From positions 106,041,319 to 106,105,318 of the forward strand of contig CP136066.1 in NCBI GenBank assembly GCA_032622095.1: 64,000 nt of DNA, read 5' to 3'. Position numbers and translations under genes: made by a program. Under the pieces are notes generated by a model, which did no database searches, was not told the origin of the DNA, and worked only from the letters and a program-made list of their open reading frames with translations. Origin of the DNA: Siphonodentalium dalli. Lineage: Eukaryota; Mollusca; Scaphopoda; Gadilida; Siphonodentaliidae. Shown in pieces: positions 15,501 to 30,400 of this stretch (the first letter of the stretch is position 1; each line of letters begins with the position of its first letter).

Positions 15501-18500
15501 GCTGGGAAATTTTCGTTGTAAAAAGTGGTGATAAAAACCTGGCTGCTGGGTAATTTTGTAGGTAAAAAATAAATATAAAAACCTGCCTGCCCCGTTTTGA
15601 AAATAAAAAGTGTCTAAGTAACAGATAATAAACTTTGTGTGGCCTTAGTAGTTTTAATGATGTGAAGCTGCTGTTTTTTGTTTACAGGCACCGACCAGCG
15701 CTCGGAGAGTGCATCAGTTCATTTGCCACTTGCTTCCCCGTGGCATTCCTAGAACCTGATTTGGCTAAATATAACAAGAACTCCATTTTATACGGAATCG
15801 AAGGAAAAATATCGGAGCACTCATTGGAAGCTCAGGGTTAGTTCTAACATCTTGATTTATTAGCCAGACGTATGTGGAATTTGTGTTGCCATTGCCACAC
15901 ATTTTTATACTTAATTCTTTCATGATGGGAGCTTCCTGAATTTTTGCGAAAACCCTGTGCCAATGCATTCTCTTATATATGCAAAGCAACCTATGGTCGA
16001 CTCGCATATATAAGAGAATGCTTTGGCACAGGGTCTTTAATGTTGCACCAGCGCAGCTCCTCCCATGAAAGGGTTAAAAAAATCAGGTATTTTTCGAAAG
16101 GTAACACAATCATAGTTTATTATAAGGCCCTGCAAATCGATTTGATTTGGAATCTTTCATCTGAATTGATCTGATTCAAAATCAGCTGATTCTGAATCAA
16201 ATTGTATTGAATCATTGGCACCAGTTGCATTCTCAATTACAATCAACAGATCCCATTGCTTTTTTGCAATGATATATTATGATACCAATGTAAGATCACA
16301 CATACACATAACAATGTTGTTGACTGAGCTATGCTATAGATCACTGGCCCCTCCGATGCTCAATAAAGGGAGCCTGTTTCAGCTAGTTTCATATAATCCT
16401 GACTATTACAGAGGTGATGGACCAGCTTTCTGATAATTTGCCGACGCTCGATAAAATTGTTTCCGAAATTGAGGAGTTGGCTGAAGCAAAAGGAAAATAC
16501 ATCGAAGCACCTCATGTGATAGAGGTTACATTGCCAATGTTGTGCAGGTGAGTGAAGAACTGTGCATTGAATGTCACCATACAGGTTTTTACATCGTGGA
16601 TACCATCATTGCAGTCTTTGGTTAGATAAGGAGGTCTTGGTTTTGAACCTACGGGACCAATTTTCAAGCAATGGTCAGAGTGTTTGGACATCTCAATGCC
16701 ATTTTTGTTAAGAAATGATCATTTGTTCATTCACATACATGTACAAAATAATGAACACATCATACTGAGTTAATTAGTGCCTCATACATTCTGAGCCCAC
16801 CCTTTAATAAAGACAGGAGTGCTTTTAATATAACCTGTAATTGTGCTAAATTGCCCTTGGACAATTACTTGCATGGTACAATTATGAGATTGCACAGTAT
16901 AATACCAAAACATTGCAGTGTTGATCTTTGATATTTTCATATGTCCAGGTCACAGTAATTGTTATAATATAAAATATAATAGTGTAACATTATCTATCTT
17001 ATTTCAGCTATCTACCAGAATGGTTGCGGCAAGGCCCAGAATTTTCAACAGCTCCCGAGGGGTAAGAATATGTTTGCTTGCTAAGGCCATGCAAAGTCAA
17101 TTTCCCGAAACTCCGCACGTGCAAATTTGCACTAACGTTTAATCTCTCGGATGAAATTTTTAATCAGTATGAAGTAATAATGGTATGTTTTTTTATACAA
17201 ACACTTGTGGAATTGAGATAAAACAGACCTGTTTCTTAGTTCAGATTTCCGACTCATTACTGTAATTGGTAACTATTTTCAAATATTTGTTAAACATGTG
17301 ATGGTTTTCTACTGCAATCTCAGTAAAAATGCATCGTCATCAAGCCTGAGTTTAGTGTGGCTGTCATTTGCAGAATGAGATCCCTAGGGTGTGACTTTAG
17401 TGACACTATTCCGCATAGTGGGCTAGCATCACCAAACTCACCCTCTGGGGACCTCATTCTGCATGGCCTCATCTGCTGGGAGACATAGACTCAGATTGAA
17501 GTTCCCAAGTGGTGAATATTGTGATGTACACCCATTGGGAACCTCGATTATGCAATGTGTCATCTGCCAATTTGGAGATATAGAGAAACTAAACTAAAAA
17601 AGAAATAGAATCTATGTGAAGAAGTTTCTGTAGAAATTTTTATAATAAAGAAACTTTCCAGAGAAGATGAGGCCAAAGCAGAATGAGGTCTCAGAGGGTG
17701 GCTATGCGGGATAGCGTCACTAAATTTACCCTCTGGGGACCTCATTCTGCAAATGACAGGCACCTTTATATTCTCAGGCCTGGTCGTCTGACTTGTTTGG
17801 GTGATTTATGACAATATAAATCGTATGGAATCTATCATCTAACTTTATACGGACAACTGTTCGGTAAATAATGGCCATGGGCAACTGAAATTAGATCAAA
17901 AGCTAGCCAATGCGGAGATGGAATGCTTCGTTGTCGTGTGTCCCGGAAATAAACAGTTAATAGAATATAAATACGCATCTGCATTCTTTTCAATAATGTT
18001 TGACCTGAGAGACAGGAAATTGACTTTGTATGGCCTAAATGATAATGGTTTTTTGGAAACAAACCAAATAATAACTTCAGAAACTGTACCATATGAACGA
18101 CTCTATATTAATCAATGGTTATATCTGGTATTTTAAAGCTTTTTGTCCCCCGACGTTTCCGTCGGAGGACTATAGAAATGACCCTCGTCCGTCCGTCCGT
18201 CGAGCCGTGCGTCTGTGCGTCCGTCCGTCCGTGCGTCCGTGCGTCCGAGATTGGGTACCTTCATGGTGTAATCAACTCCTCCTACAGTTTTAAATGTAGA
18301 GATTTGAAACTCTGGGATATTGTTCCTAACATGTTGGTGATTTGCAACATCTATAAAGCTAATCAAAAATATAATTTTTTCCATATTTTTGGGGGGGTTT
18401 TCGACTTAGAAAATTTGGAACATTTTTGCCTTTTGGATGAGATTGGGTACCTTCATGGTGTAATCAACTCCTCCTACAGTTTTAAATGTAGAGATTTGAA

Positions 18501-21500
18501 ACTCTGGGATATTGTTCCTAACATGTTGGTGAGTTGCAACATCTATATAGCTAATACAAAAATATCATTTTTTTCGCGTTTGCATGCGTTTGTTCATCGG
18601 GTTGTTTTGTCCAAGAAATTTTGCGGTGGTTTGCAACATCTATATACTGTATAACATTGTTGCAAATAGTATCCTTCTAACAAATCCAATCATGAAGTTT
18701 ACCACTCGAGTCGGGGGACATGTGGTCTGCGACCTTTTATTATTTTTCAATGGATAAGATAGAATATGGTGTATTTAGTTCCATATGTATTTTGATAAGA
18801 GCTTTCTGTTCAGTTACTTTGAACAGTTGACTCGATTCTCTAGCAAAATATGTCATACATAGTTAATATTCTCATTAAAGATTGATACAGCCTAAAATGT
18901 AAATGTAAAATTGACCTCTCCTAAATATTATTGATTCATGCCTGACAAGAAATTCATCTTGTCATGTGAGCTTGATAGCTCATTGGTTAGAGTGTTTGGC
19001 GTGTAGTTGTTTTCACAGCAACATGACTTTGATGCTCGCTGGTAGACTACAGAGTAGTGGCTGGGTATTTGCGACTCTAGATTTATATGCTGTTCAAATC
19101 TTGCACCTTGTACTGTGACTGCTTCACACTACCCGTGTGTTAACCCTTTCAGTGCCAGGTCCGATTTTTGTATCAACCCATATACCCTATGGTCGACTCG
19201 CATATATAAGAGAATGCATTGGCCTAACAATTTTTCATCATTTCTTATTATTTTTTACAATTTTGTTTACAATTTTAATAATTTTTTCTTATATTCTTTA
19301 ACAGACTTATTTTGTAGGTTTAGTGCCAGGGAATCATGTTTTTCATGGGCTTCAAAATTATTACTATGAATACTTGGTGATAGTTTTGAGTTATTACATG
19401 CCATGATGCCCCTAAGGTTTTATCCAGTTTGTTTTTAAATTTGCTATAGCATGGTTAAGCATACCCAAAAAACATTAAACCCAAAAAAAAAAAATACAAA
19501 AAAAATACAATTTTTTTTTTTTAATGTTTTAATTTTTTTATGGCCGATTTTACAGACTGTAAATTAGGGCCGATGAGATCGGCCCCTGGCACTGAAATGG
19601 TTAAGGGAGAACATGGCTGGATATTCTGGAATAGAATAGAATAGTTTTTGTAACCAAAATAATGGACCATTGAGGTATACATGCAAAGCATTTGATGTGA
19701 CATTGCATGCGGATAAACAATTTACATAACAAACAAACAACACACATCATGTAACCAATTCAGCAGTTACATACATACTGATAGCCTACTAAACATTTTA
19801 GTTATTTGTGCAGTGGTATTCTACATCAGCTAAACTGATATTTAATATATATATATACACCAGTGGACGCATATTCCCTACTAACTATATATAGCTGTTA
19901 AGTTAGTACTATGTGTCGTCTACCTAACACAACTGGATCCTACATATTTGTCAGTAAGAAATCCTGATATGCGCACAGGGTGGCTTACTCATTGGAGGAT
20001 GGGAATGAAACAGTGTAACACCCTATGGCCGGGTTAATAATAATTTAATTGTGGAATGCTCTATATAATTGGATTAAATATTATTATTCATCTACTGATA
20101 ATTATGATATGACATTTCAGGAAACACACATCCACAGTTACATCCAAACTGATGAACTCTGTACTTGCAAAAGTATTGAAACTAATCACAAATAATATTG
20201 GAGTTGAAAATGCTCCCTGGATGAACAGAATTGCAAGTGAGTATAACACAGTAAAATAAATTTCTTTTGAATGCGTGCTCCGTTTATCGAGGCCTTAGTT
20301 AAATAGCAACCGCATCATGCAAACTTTGGCCCCTTCTATAGTTCTCTACAATTAAAACATATATACTAAATTCTCAAAATGTGTATCAAAATATCACCTA
20401 TTGTTGATACATTCCACTTGAGTATAACTAAAGTCCATAAGTTTCCAAAGATTAAGAGAATTGTTATGTTCAGGAAATAAAAGAAAATGATAGATAATAG
20501 AAATTGCAGAGTGATTCCTATTTATTGGTGGGAAATGTTTAGATAATAAGTTCAATGGTCATTTGTAACTTATTATCTGAAACTTTCCTAAGACGTAACT
20601 ACTCGTCAATGAGTATTTAGTAAAGAAAGGGTTAATAAATTTCATATTTATTTCAGAAATTATAACTTGAATGCATTATTAGAAAATAAACTAAAATATT
20701 GTTCCATTCTGCTTATTTTTCAGCTCGTACTCAGCCCATTATTGGAAATTCAACACCAGATATGATCAAAGAGCACTTCCTGCCAATTGCGAAAAAGCTT
20801 CGGATAGAGGGTGACGAAATGATCAAACTTGAGAAGAAACTGATCAGTGAAAAGAGAATACAGTCCGCAGATGACAGTGACTTTGAAGCTGTAGTGCAAG
20901 AGGTATATTATCATCAGAGTTATATTACCTTTGTCATATGACTCATGACAGAAGTTGTCATTGTCTTCATCGTCATCATCTTCATCATCCTGGGAATTTT
21001 CTACCCATTTTAGGAAAGGGTCCTGGATTATAGCTTATTTGTGTTATAGCTTATAATTGACACCTGTGCGGAAAATCTTCATCAATTAATATTAATTTTA
21101 TTTAGAAATTTTCTTACATAATATTACCTTCTATTGGGACATAAAAAGGAGCTATTTAAAAAAAAAGCGACCTGCAGAAATGTGTGAAACTGAGCACGTG
21201 GAAGAACTCTTATCAAAGTAAATTTCATTTTGAATGAACAATTTTCCCTCGTCTTCATAAAAAATAAACCACTTTATAATGCTTTTTAGACAGATAAGAT
21301 ACCCAGTCTTCAGTCTTGTCTGTTATTTACAAAAAAGGGTATTTGTAGTCTTGTCTTCAAAATGTTTTTTATTGTGGATTTTCACTGAAAAGTATAAGAT
21401 AAAATGGTGCTGTAGATTGTTCTTGCCAAGAGGGATGTATATCTCCGTCAAAGGTATCTTGCCCACTGAACTATATGGTATATCGCCATATAGTTCAGTG

Positions 21501-24389
21501 GGCAAGATACTTCTAGGAGATATATATTTTACTTATTTAGAAAAATATTGTTTCTTTCTAAGAGCAAAATATTTTGGTTAAATCAGCTTAAAGTGGTACA
21601 GTAAAACCTGTCCAAACTGAACCCCCCCCCCTTGGACCAGCTCTTCAGTTCGGTTTAGAGAGGTGTTCTGTTTATAAAAAATTGCACTACAATCGGAATT
21701 TATTGCCGTCATTACAACCAACTCCTTGTTGATTAACTAAACCAAATGAAATTTAATTAAAAATGGATAAAAATAAGAATTAAACATTGGATATTAAGAC
21801 ATAATACATGTATAAATAAGACAGGAAACATGAAAGCGACAAATTTTATGGTGATTTACAGTTTTTGAAAATGTCGCTGATATAGTAGCACAGCTATAGT
21901 AGTTTCGTACTCTTGTATATGAGTACTGATTTAATTAGCTGTCTTTTGTTCGGCACACACTTTGATTTATAACAGCAGGTGTTTGATTAGATAACTGTAT
22001 GCTTATTTCACAGATTGTGTGAACAATGGCTTATTATGCCACTGTGATGGTGCTCATACTCTTGAGTGTTTTATCCTTATTGTCATTACAGAGATACAGT
22101 ACATTTGTGCGTGACATTTATGCGTTCTACCCACTTCTCATCAAATACGTTGACATGCACAGATCGCAGTGGCTGAAAAATATCCTCACGGAGTTAGAGC
22201 TTCTCTTCAACTGTGTAGCGGAGACATTCGACCTTTGGTCACATTCACTGGTAAGATAGAATTTCTTCCAACTATGGTCATACTTTTATAACCATAACAT
22301 CCATAGATAGCCATGTCATTTCGGCACCATGGCTGCTGAACAAATTATATGCTGATTGGTGTCATCCAAATAAATAAAAATTCCAGGAACCTCTCTCGTC
22401 ATTTAAATTTTCTTTTACAAAGCCTTGTCATACTTTTTTACTCTCAGTATTTTCTGTTAGAAATAATAAATTTGAACAATACATTTTTTTTTTTTCCTGG
22501 AGTATGTTTTTAGCTCAACTTAACAATGTTATGGGTTGAGGTCTCGACATCCATCAACAATTTCCTTCGGCATGCCCTACAGGCTGCATCCCTCATCCAA
22601 TCTTCACCTAACTTCATATGTAGCTTCAGGGTGACCTATAGATGGGAGCTATAAAAAAATTCTGAATTTCGATGAAAAATATGGCCACCAGCAGCCATCT
22701 TTGATTTCAAATTTGAATCCATTGGCACACCCTACAGCCCGTATTTATGGCCAGATAATTTTTAGCTCAACTTCCATCCATCCGTCCATCAACAATTTCC
22801 GTTAGCACAGCTTACAGGTCACATCTCTCATCCGATCGGCTCCAAACTTCATATGGATCTTAGGGGTGACCTCTAGATGGGAGCCTCTTATTTTGACCAA
22901 AATTCATTAAAATACATGGCTGCCAGCAGCCATCTTGGATTTCAAATTTGAAAACAATGGGATTACCCTGCAGGCTGCATCTGACATCCGATCATCACCA
23001 AACTTCCATGGATCTTGGGGAGCCTCTTATTTTGACCGAAATTTGTTAAAAAACATGGCCACTGTCAGCCATCTTGGATTTTACTCTACAGGTCACATCT
23101 CTCTTCCGATCATCACCAAACTTCATATATGTATCTTGGATTTCAAATTTGAATTCATCGGCACACTCACACTCACACCCGCATCTCACATCCGATTGTC
23201 ACCAAACTTCATATGTATCTTCGGGGTGATCTATAGATGGGAGCCTGCTATTTTGACCGAAATTTGTTTAAAAACATGGCCACCAGCAGCCATCTTGGAT
23301 TTTAATCTTTGCATGACTAAATCATTTGGCACACCCTACAGACCATATACCTCAACCGATCATCACCAAACTCATACGGATCTTCAGGGTGACCTCAAGA
23401 TGGGAGCCTCCAATTTTGACCGAAATTTGTTAAAAAACATGGCTTCCAGCAGCCATCTTGGATTTTACTCTTTACATGACTAAATCATTTGGCACATCCT
23501 ACAGATCACATCCCTCATCCGATCATCACTAAACTTCATATGGATCTTTAGATTGGAGCCTCTTATTTGACCAAAATTCGTTAAAAGACATGGCCAGCAA
23601 TATAGCCATCTTGGATTTCAAATTTGAATCCATCGACACACCCTGCAACCCTCATTTATTGGAGAATTGTCTTGAAAATCTACAGGTATGTTTAGGATCA
23701 CCTCTTGATGTGAGATATCAAATTTGAACAGTTTTTGATTAAAAACATAGTTGCTGGCAGCCATCTTGGATGTACTCTTTGCATGACTAAACCCTTTGGC
23801 ACACCCAACAGACCACATCCCTCACCCGATCTTCACCAAACTTCATGTGGATCATCGGGGTGAACTCTAGATGGGAGCTTACCAATTTTTCCGAATTTTG
23901 TTGAAAAAAATGGCCACCAGTGGCCATCTTGAATCATCCCTGATCCGATCGTCCTCAAACTTAATATGGATCCTCAGGATGACATCTGGATGGGAGCTTA
24001 CTATTTTTTTTATTATTTTGTTAAAAAACATGGCTGCCAGCTTGGATTTTACTCTTTGTATGACTTAATCATTTAGTACACCCTACAGGTCACATCTTTC
24101 ATCCGATTGTCACCAAACTTTATATGGATCTTCGGGGGGGACCTCTAGATGGGAGCTTTCCATTTTTTCCGAATTTTTGAAAAATATGGCTGCCATCGAC
24201 CATCTTGGATTTCAGTTTTAAATCCATTAGCACACCCTTCAAGTCACATCCCTCACCCGATCGTCACTAAACTTCATACAAAGCATAAGGGTGACCTCTA
24301 GATGGGAGCTTACCCATTTTTATGTTTACCCATACCATAGTATGGTAAACATAGTGTCGTTGCCCGGATTGACCACTCGTCGTTAGTCC

Positions 24390-24427
<38 letters not shown>

Positions 24428-27400
24428 AGACACTTTACGCATGGTGCGATAACTGAAATATTTTCTATCTGATCGGAACCAAATTTTGTATATGAATTTC
24501 TCAGCACCAAATACAGATCGAGTTCGAATATGGGTTTGATCCGAGTTTTTTTTACGGAGTTATGGCCCTTTTTCAACTTAGAATTTATGCATGCTGCCAT
24601 AACTCAAAAAGAAATTATCTGACCATAACCAAATTTGGTATGTAAGTTGCTCAACCCAAAATACATATCGAGTTCGAATATGGGTTTGATTCAATATTTT
24701 TTAATGGAGTTATGGCCCTTTGACATAGAATTCATGAATGCTTCGATAAATAAACAATTTTTCAACTGATAGGAACCAAATTTTGTATGTGAGTTTCTCA
24801 ACTCAAAATACAGATCGAGTTCGAATATGGGTTTGATCCGGTACTTTTTACTGGAGTTATGGCCCTTTGATTATTTTATTCATCGCTAAAATATATCAAA
24901 GATACACAGGTGGCACTGTCTAGATAGTATCTAATAAATCAGGTTCAGGATGCTATGAAGTTGTCTTCTCACACAGAGATAGTATCCTGTTACAATACCA
25001 TGAAGTTGGTTCTCTCTTGTATTGAGTTAATTAACTGCTAGGAGATGTGTTGGCTGTATCAGATATACTTTATACTCTATAAGTATCTCTGACCATATCA
25101 TAGGTGGAATGTTTATACTATTATATTTTATATGCATGGTTATTTAAATTTCATCTTAAAGGCATAATCTGGTTTCATTGTTTAATAGCATTACCATTGG
25201 AATTTTGTTGGTTGCATGGGAAGACAACTTTGGTTTTCAAAGTTTAAAAAACTTGAGAGCTCTGTATCAGTCTATGGGAACAAAATAATTGTTCATAACA
25301 CTTTTAGTACTGTAGGTCTAGTTTGTTTTATCTATATATTAATGGAAAGCTTTTTCGACATTGATTTCAATTGATTACATATGTGAATTGAAAAATTAAA
25401 GGGGCACACCAGGTTTGATGTATTTTCCCTGTACTCTGCATGAGATAAAACTTTTTATGTGTACCTATACCATAGTATGGTACACATAGCGTCAATGTCC
25501 GGATTGACCACTCGTCTGTCCGTCCATCTATATCTGTCTGTCTGTCAGACACTTTAGGTATAATGCGATAACTCTAACATTTTCTATTTGATCGGAACCA
25601 AATTTTGTATATAGGTTTCTCATCCAAAAATACAGTTCGAGTTTGAATATGGGTTTGATCCGATTTATTTTAAAGGAGTTATGACCCTTCTTTTTTTTTT
25701 AAATTTGAAATTTGGATTTTTCATATTTTTTTAGATTGAATTTCCTCGCTCAATTTAACATAAACAAATATTATAAAACTTTTATAATAATAAAAAAAAT
25801 TATTTAATTAAAAAAAAAAAATTGTCATTGACACTAATTTGTTTTAGTTGTATTCCATTAATAAGGTGTGATGTCCTGTATTGAAAATGTGAAGATTTTA
25901 TTGCAATAGTTGCATGTAATATAATGATATCAATAAATTGCCATGTGAACATCCAATATCCAGAGTATGAGAATACCTTTAATAGATGTCATTCCAAGCA
26001 AAATCTGTTATTAATTGAGTGATGACATATGTTACATAGCTCTAGGGGGTGGTTGTATGAAGGTAAAGATGAACAACCTGCTGGCTGGATAATTGATTAT
26101 CCTATCTGTCAAATTTATTAATGGCTAAACAATTGGATCTCACAGTGAGAGGTCCTTGTGTGAATAGGGACAGAGTTATGAGATTTAAAACGACTCCTCC
26201 CCCACCCCAATTACTTTAACCCCTTCTTAAGACAAATTATTTGACCTTTTGATTTTAAGTTAGGTACTGATATATGTATTACTGTGATCATATCTTTGAC
26301 CAATTATCAGTTATAGCTAATCGCTATCGCCAAGGTATGGGTTAAACATCTGCCGATTGTGATCGGCCTCTCGTTCCAGTTTTCAATGAAAAACATGGCC
26401 ACCGGCAGACATCTTGGATTTTTACTCATTGCATCACTAAATCCTTTGGCACACCCTACAGGCCACATCCCTTATTCGATCATCACCAAACTTCATATGG
26501 ATCTTCAGGTGACCTCTAGATTGGAGCCATCCAGTATTACTTAGACATTTAAACTTTCCGCATTCCTAATCGCTCTGTTGACAGTAACACATATTTCATA
26601 TGGATCTTCGGGTGACCTCTCGATGGGAGCCTCATATTTTGACCAAAATAAAAAAAAAAACCCCAGCAGCCATCTTTGATTTCAAATTTGAAGCCATTGG
26701 CGCACCCCGCAGCCCACATTTATTAGAGAATTGATTTGAAAATTCACAGGGATGTTTTTTATCACCTCTAGATGGGAGCTATCATATTTGAAAATAAATT
26801 TCGATGAAAAACCTGGCCACTGGCAGCCATCTTGGATTTTACTCATGACTAGGTCCACACACCCTACAGACCACATCCCTCATCTGATGATCACCAAACT
26901 TCATATGGATCTTCGAGTGACCTCTAGATGGGAGCCTCATATTTTGACCGAAACTCGTTGAAAAACACAGACGACAATCTTGGAATTTCAAGTTACTCTT
27001 TGTATGACTAAATCCTTCGGCACAATCTACAGGCCACATCCCTCAACCGAGTATCACCAAACATCGTATGGATCTTCGGTGTGACATTGTAGATGGGAGC
27101 CATCGGTTATTTCCGAAATTCATTGAAAAACATGGCTGCTAGAGGCCATCTTCGATTTTACTCTTTGCATGACTAAATCCTTCAGCACACTGTACAGGCC
27201 ACAACCCTCATGCAATCATCTTGGATTTCAAATTTGAAAATCCATCCCACATTTATTGGTGAAATATTTGAAATGAAAATAATTACATCTAGACAATACA
27301 AGATCTTTACTCTAACTTTTTCCTTCTTCTTTATCATTCTCCTTCCCAAGTTGAGCTAGAGTGTCATTGACACTTTCAATTAATGGCCTAATCATGTTTC

Positions 27401-30400
27401 CTACCCATATTTGTTTTTTTTATGGTATCAGAGCATTGTGCTCTATGGCCAATCTCAACAGATGATGTAATCTGGGCTTTTACCTAAAGTTATGACAAAA
27501 TGTTCCTGATGTCACCATATTCAGCTGAGCCCGTTGAGTCAACCCTTTGTTTTGAAATAGATGTATGCAATATCAACTGCCAAATGAGCCAATATTCCCT
27601 GGAATCGTGGCTCAAAACCATATTATTAATATTATTTTAATTTCTATGGCAGTTATTCAGACGAGAAGAGCAGAACTTTGTTCTTGCTAATGAGATTGAT
27701 AACATGGCGCTGATTATGCCGAGCCAGGCACAGACGCTCAATATGCCAAAGGCAGGCGACCAAGATGCTGCGGGTGATGGCGCTAAAGGGAAAAAGCAGA
27801 AGTTCAAGCGTCGACTAGAAGCACACAACAGTCTCAATGTCGCATGCTTGAAGAGACTGCTTCCAATTGGTCTGGCTTTCTTCAGTGGGCGAGAACAGGA
27901 GCTGCTGCAAAAAGCGAAACAGAAAATGATCGAGGTATGAGTATAGAGAATGTATTTCCTCAAAATAATTAATTCCCTGTTTTAATATTAAGGCCATGCA
28001 AAGTCAATTTCCGTTTCCCAGGGCAACACATTTTGAAAAGCATGCACGCACTGTATTTATATATTACTATTTATTTATGGGGCTCATGCATCGACTTGCT
28101 CCGGGTCTAATATCAGTTGCCTGTGGATATTATTTCTTGAAAAGATGTCAGTAAAAAGTTTGCTGATAGATTTCATGTGATTTTTTTTATCAAAAATCAC
28201 CCAATGCATTGTTTACTGAGATTGTAGTCGCATCCATCATATTTTTAACAAATGCTTGAACATAGTTACCAATTAGAGTAATGAATTGGAAATCTTAACT
28301 GGGAAACAGGTCTGTTCAATATAAATTTCCCCCGTGTTTGTACAAAAGCATACCACAATTATTTCGTACCGATTAAAACGTTCTGAGACAGCTTGAACGC
28401 AAATAAAAATGTTGCACACGTGGTGTTTTTGGGCCATGCGCTTTGGCCTGAGAAATAGGAAATATACTTTGCGTGGCCAAAGGTGTATTCATTGGTCCTG
28501 TTATGAATAATCAAATTTTTTCCAAATGTGAAACCATGTCATGTCAGTAGTATACTCTGAGAACAGATAATTATGTTCTTTGTCTGGTGTATGGATACGT
28601 TGTGTCCTTGTTCAACTTCCTGTTTGTTCGTGCCTTTTCCTTTAAGTATTTGGTTAACCTTGGAAAGTTTGTTGTCTTTGATTAGAATAATTCTGTATTT
28701 TGTAACTCACAAAATTCCGGCCATTAAAAATAAATATCTGTGCTCTCAGGCAATTATATGTTGAAAATGGATGAGGGAGGCTTTATTTTTTAATAATTTT
28801 TTCCATAACTTTCTAGCAATTAAAGAATGTAATATTTTAAGATAAAGAATCATTCAGTTTTCGAAACGAGTATTTCAGTTTTTTTCCAGTGCTTTTTATC
28901 CATTAAATATTCAACAGAAACCTATCTAAGTTTCTGATATGAATAAATGGTAGATAATTTGAACTCCAGAACAATTCTTGGTGAATTTGCAAATAAGATT
29001 GTTTGAAGGACTTTTTTGGGTGATGTGGGGCCTGAGAAAACAGTAGTTTTATTTATTCGGCTTTACGGAACATAAGTTTAATTGGTGGTGATAGGAGTAT
29101 GTGTCCATTGTGAGATATGGAATGCACCATTTCAAATAATGTACGGCGTGTACTAGTAAAATTAAGGCCCTTCCAGATGGCATTTGATGTGCGAATTATA
29201 TAATTCACATGGTAGAACGTCTTTTGCATTTTCGGATGTCTGCGGTGGTTATTAATATATTTCTGTTGCGACTCATGGGTTTTTGTTAATTGAATGTTTT
29301 TATTTAAAATGGCTGCATATTGTTTTTGTAAGTTTTAATGACAATGAAAATGTTCAACTTTCAAGTGTTCAGACATTGTCAAAGTCAGAGATCTGTGCAG
29401 TTTAATTATTGGCAAATCCGCGCACACTGTATGTCATGTGGAAGGACTTTAGTGACATATCAAAATAGTTGACATAGACGTCCAGATTCTACCTGTAATT
29501 AGTCAGTTTACTAGGTCGTCTCCAACTCCACCCAAATAACACTAATAATGGACCGGAACTTTTGCTATAAATACAGGACAGTGAATCCATCTTAAAGATG
29601 CTCCATTTGATTTGACACCAGAAAAATAATTGAACATTTTCTAAACCAGTAAATTATGAAATTGAACCTATGAACCAATTCATGGCAGTATTTGATGGTC
29701 AAATGTGGGCTTTCGAAAGATATAAATTACCTGGTTTTGACTTTTGGTCATGCATCCAAAAAAGTCGGAAGATCACATAAGATATAGAGCGTTCTTAAAA
29801 TTTAACCTTTTCATGCGTAATCTCGTTTGATTATTTTTATTATTCATGTAGCATCTTTGTGATGCCTATTTGTTTCGAATGTCATCATGATCTTTCTTCT
29901 TCTTTTTTTTTCATTTTGTAAGTTTTTGGAAAGGTTGAAGGTGTAAAATCAGATGGGGTACCTTTAAGTATTTGAATTCTTGGATGAGATTGACTAGATC
30001 ATATAATCATAGAAGAAGGATTTTATATTTATATTCTATGCAACTTCTGTTGCTCTTTGCACCTCAGCTGCAGCTTTGAATGTGTTTATCAGTCTTTCGA
30101 TTTTGAGGCAAGTTGTCGCTCCTGTGCACAGTCGATCCCGCAATTTTCTCATGTGCACAATCACTCCCGCAGTTTTCATCTTTTGCGAATTGGCAGCATC
30201 GCGTCTGGATTCTATCAAGTGAGCAATATAACTTGATATCTGATATACGGGAAGGGTTAAATAATGCAGCATATCTATGGAACTTTTTCTTGCCAATAAA
30301 CGCAATGGCATGCTAAAGACTGTAGACATTGTTGATTTGTGGAATTGTTGACATAATTTGATGAATGTATCACCTTCTTATAATCGTGCCTCGAGTCAGC

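Noticed and set aside
18115-18654. 179-codon open frame on the + strand
   Set aside because: It spans a CCGT simple repeat and two 124-bp direct repeats, so its protein is an internal duplication of repeat sequence.
18966-19060. Possible tRNA gene (GATAGCTCATTGGTTAGAG)
   Set aside because: The box A-like motif is good, but there is no box B and no foldable cloverleaf downstream. At best it is a decayed SINE head.
22935-23483. 182-codon open frame on the + strand
   Set aside because: It lies wholly in the degenerate tandem-repeat block. Its peptide repeats (SHLGF, TSRWEP-like) come from the DNA repeats.
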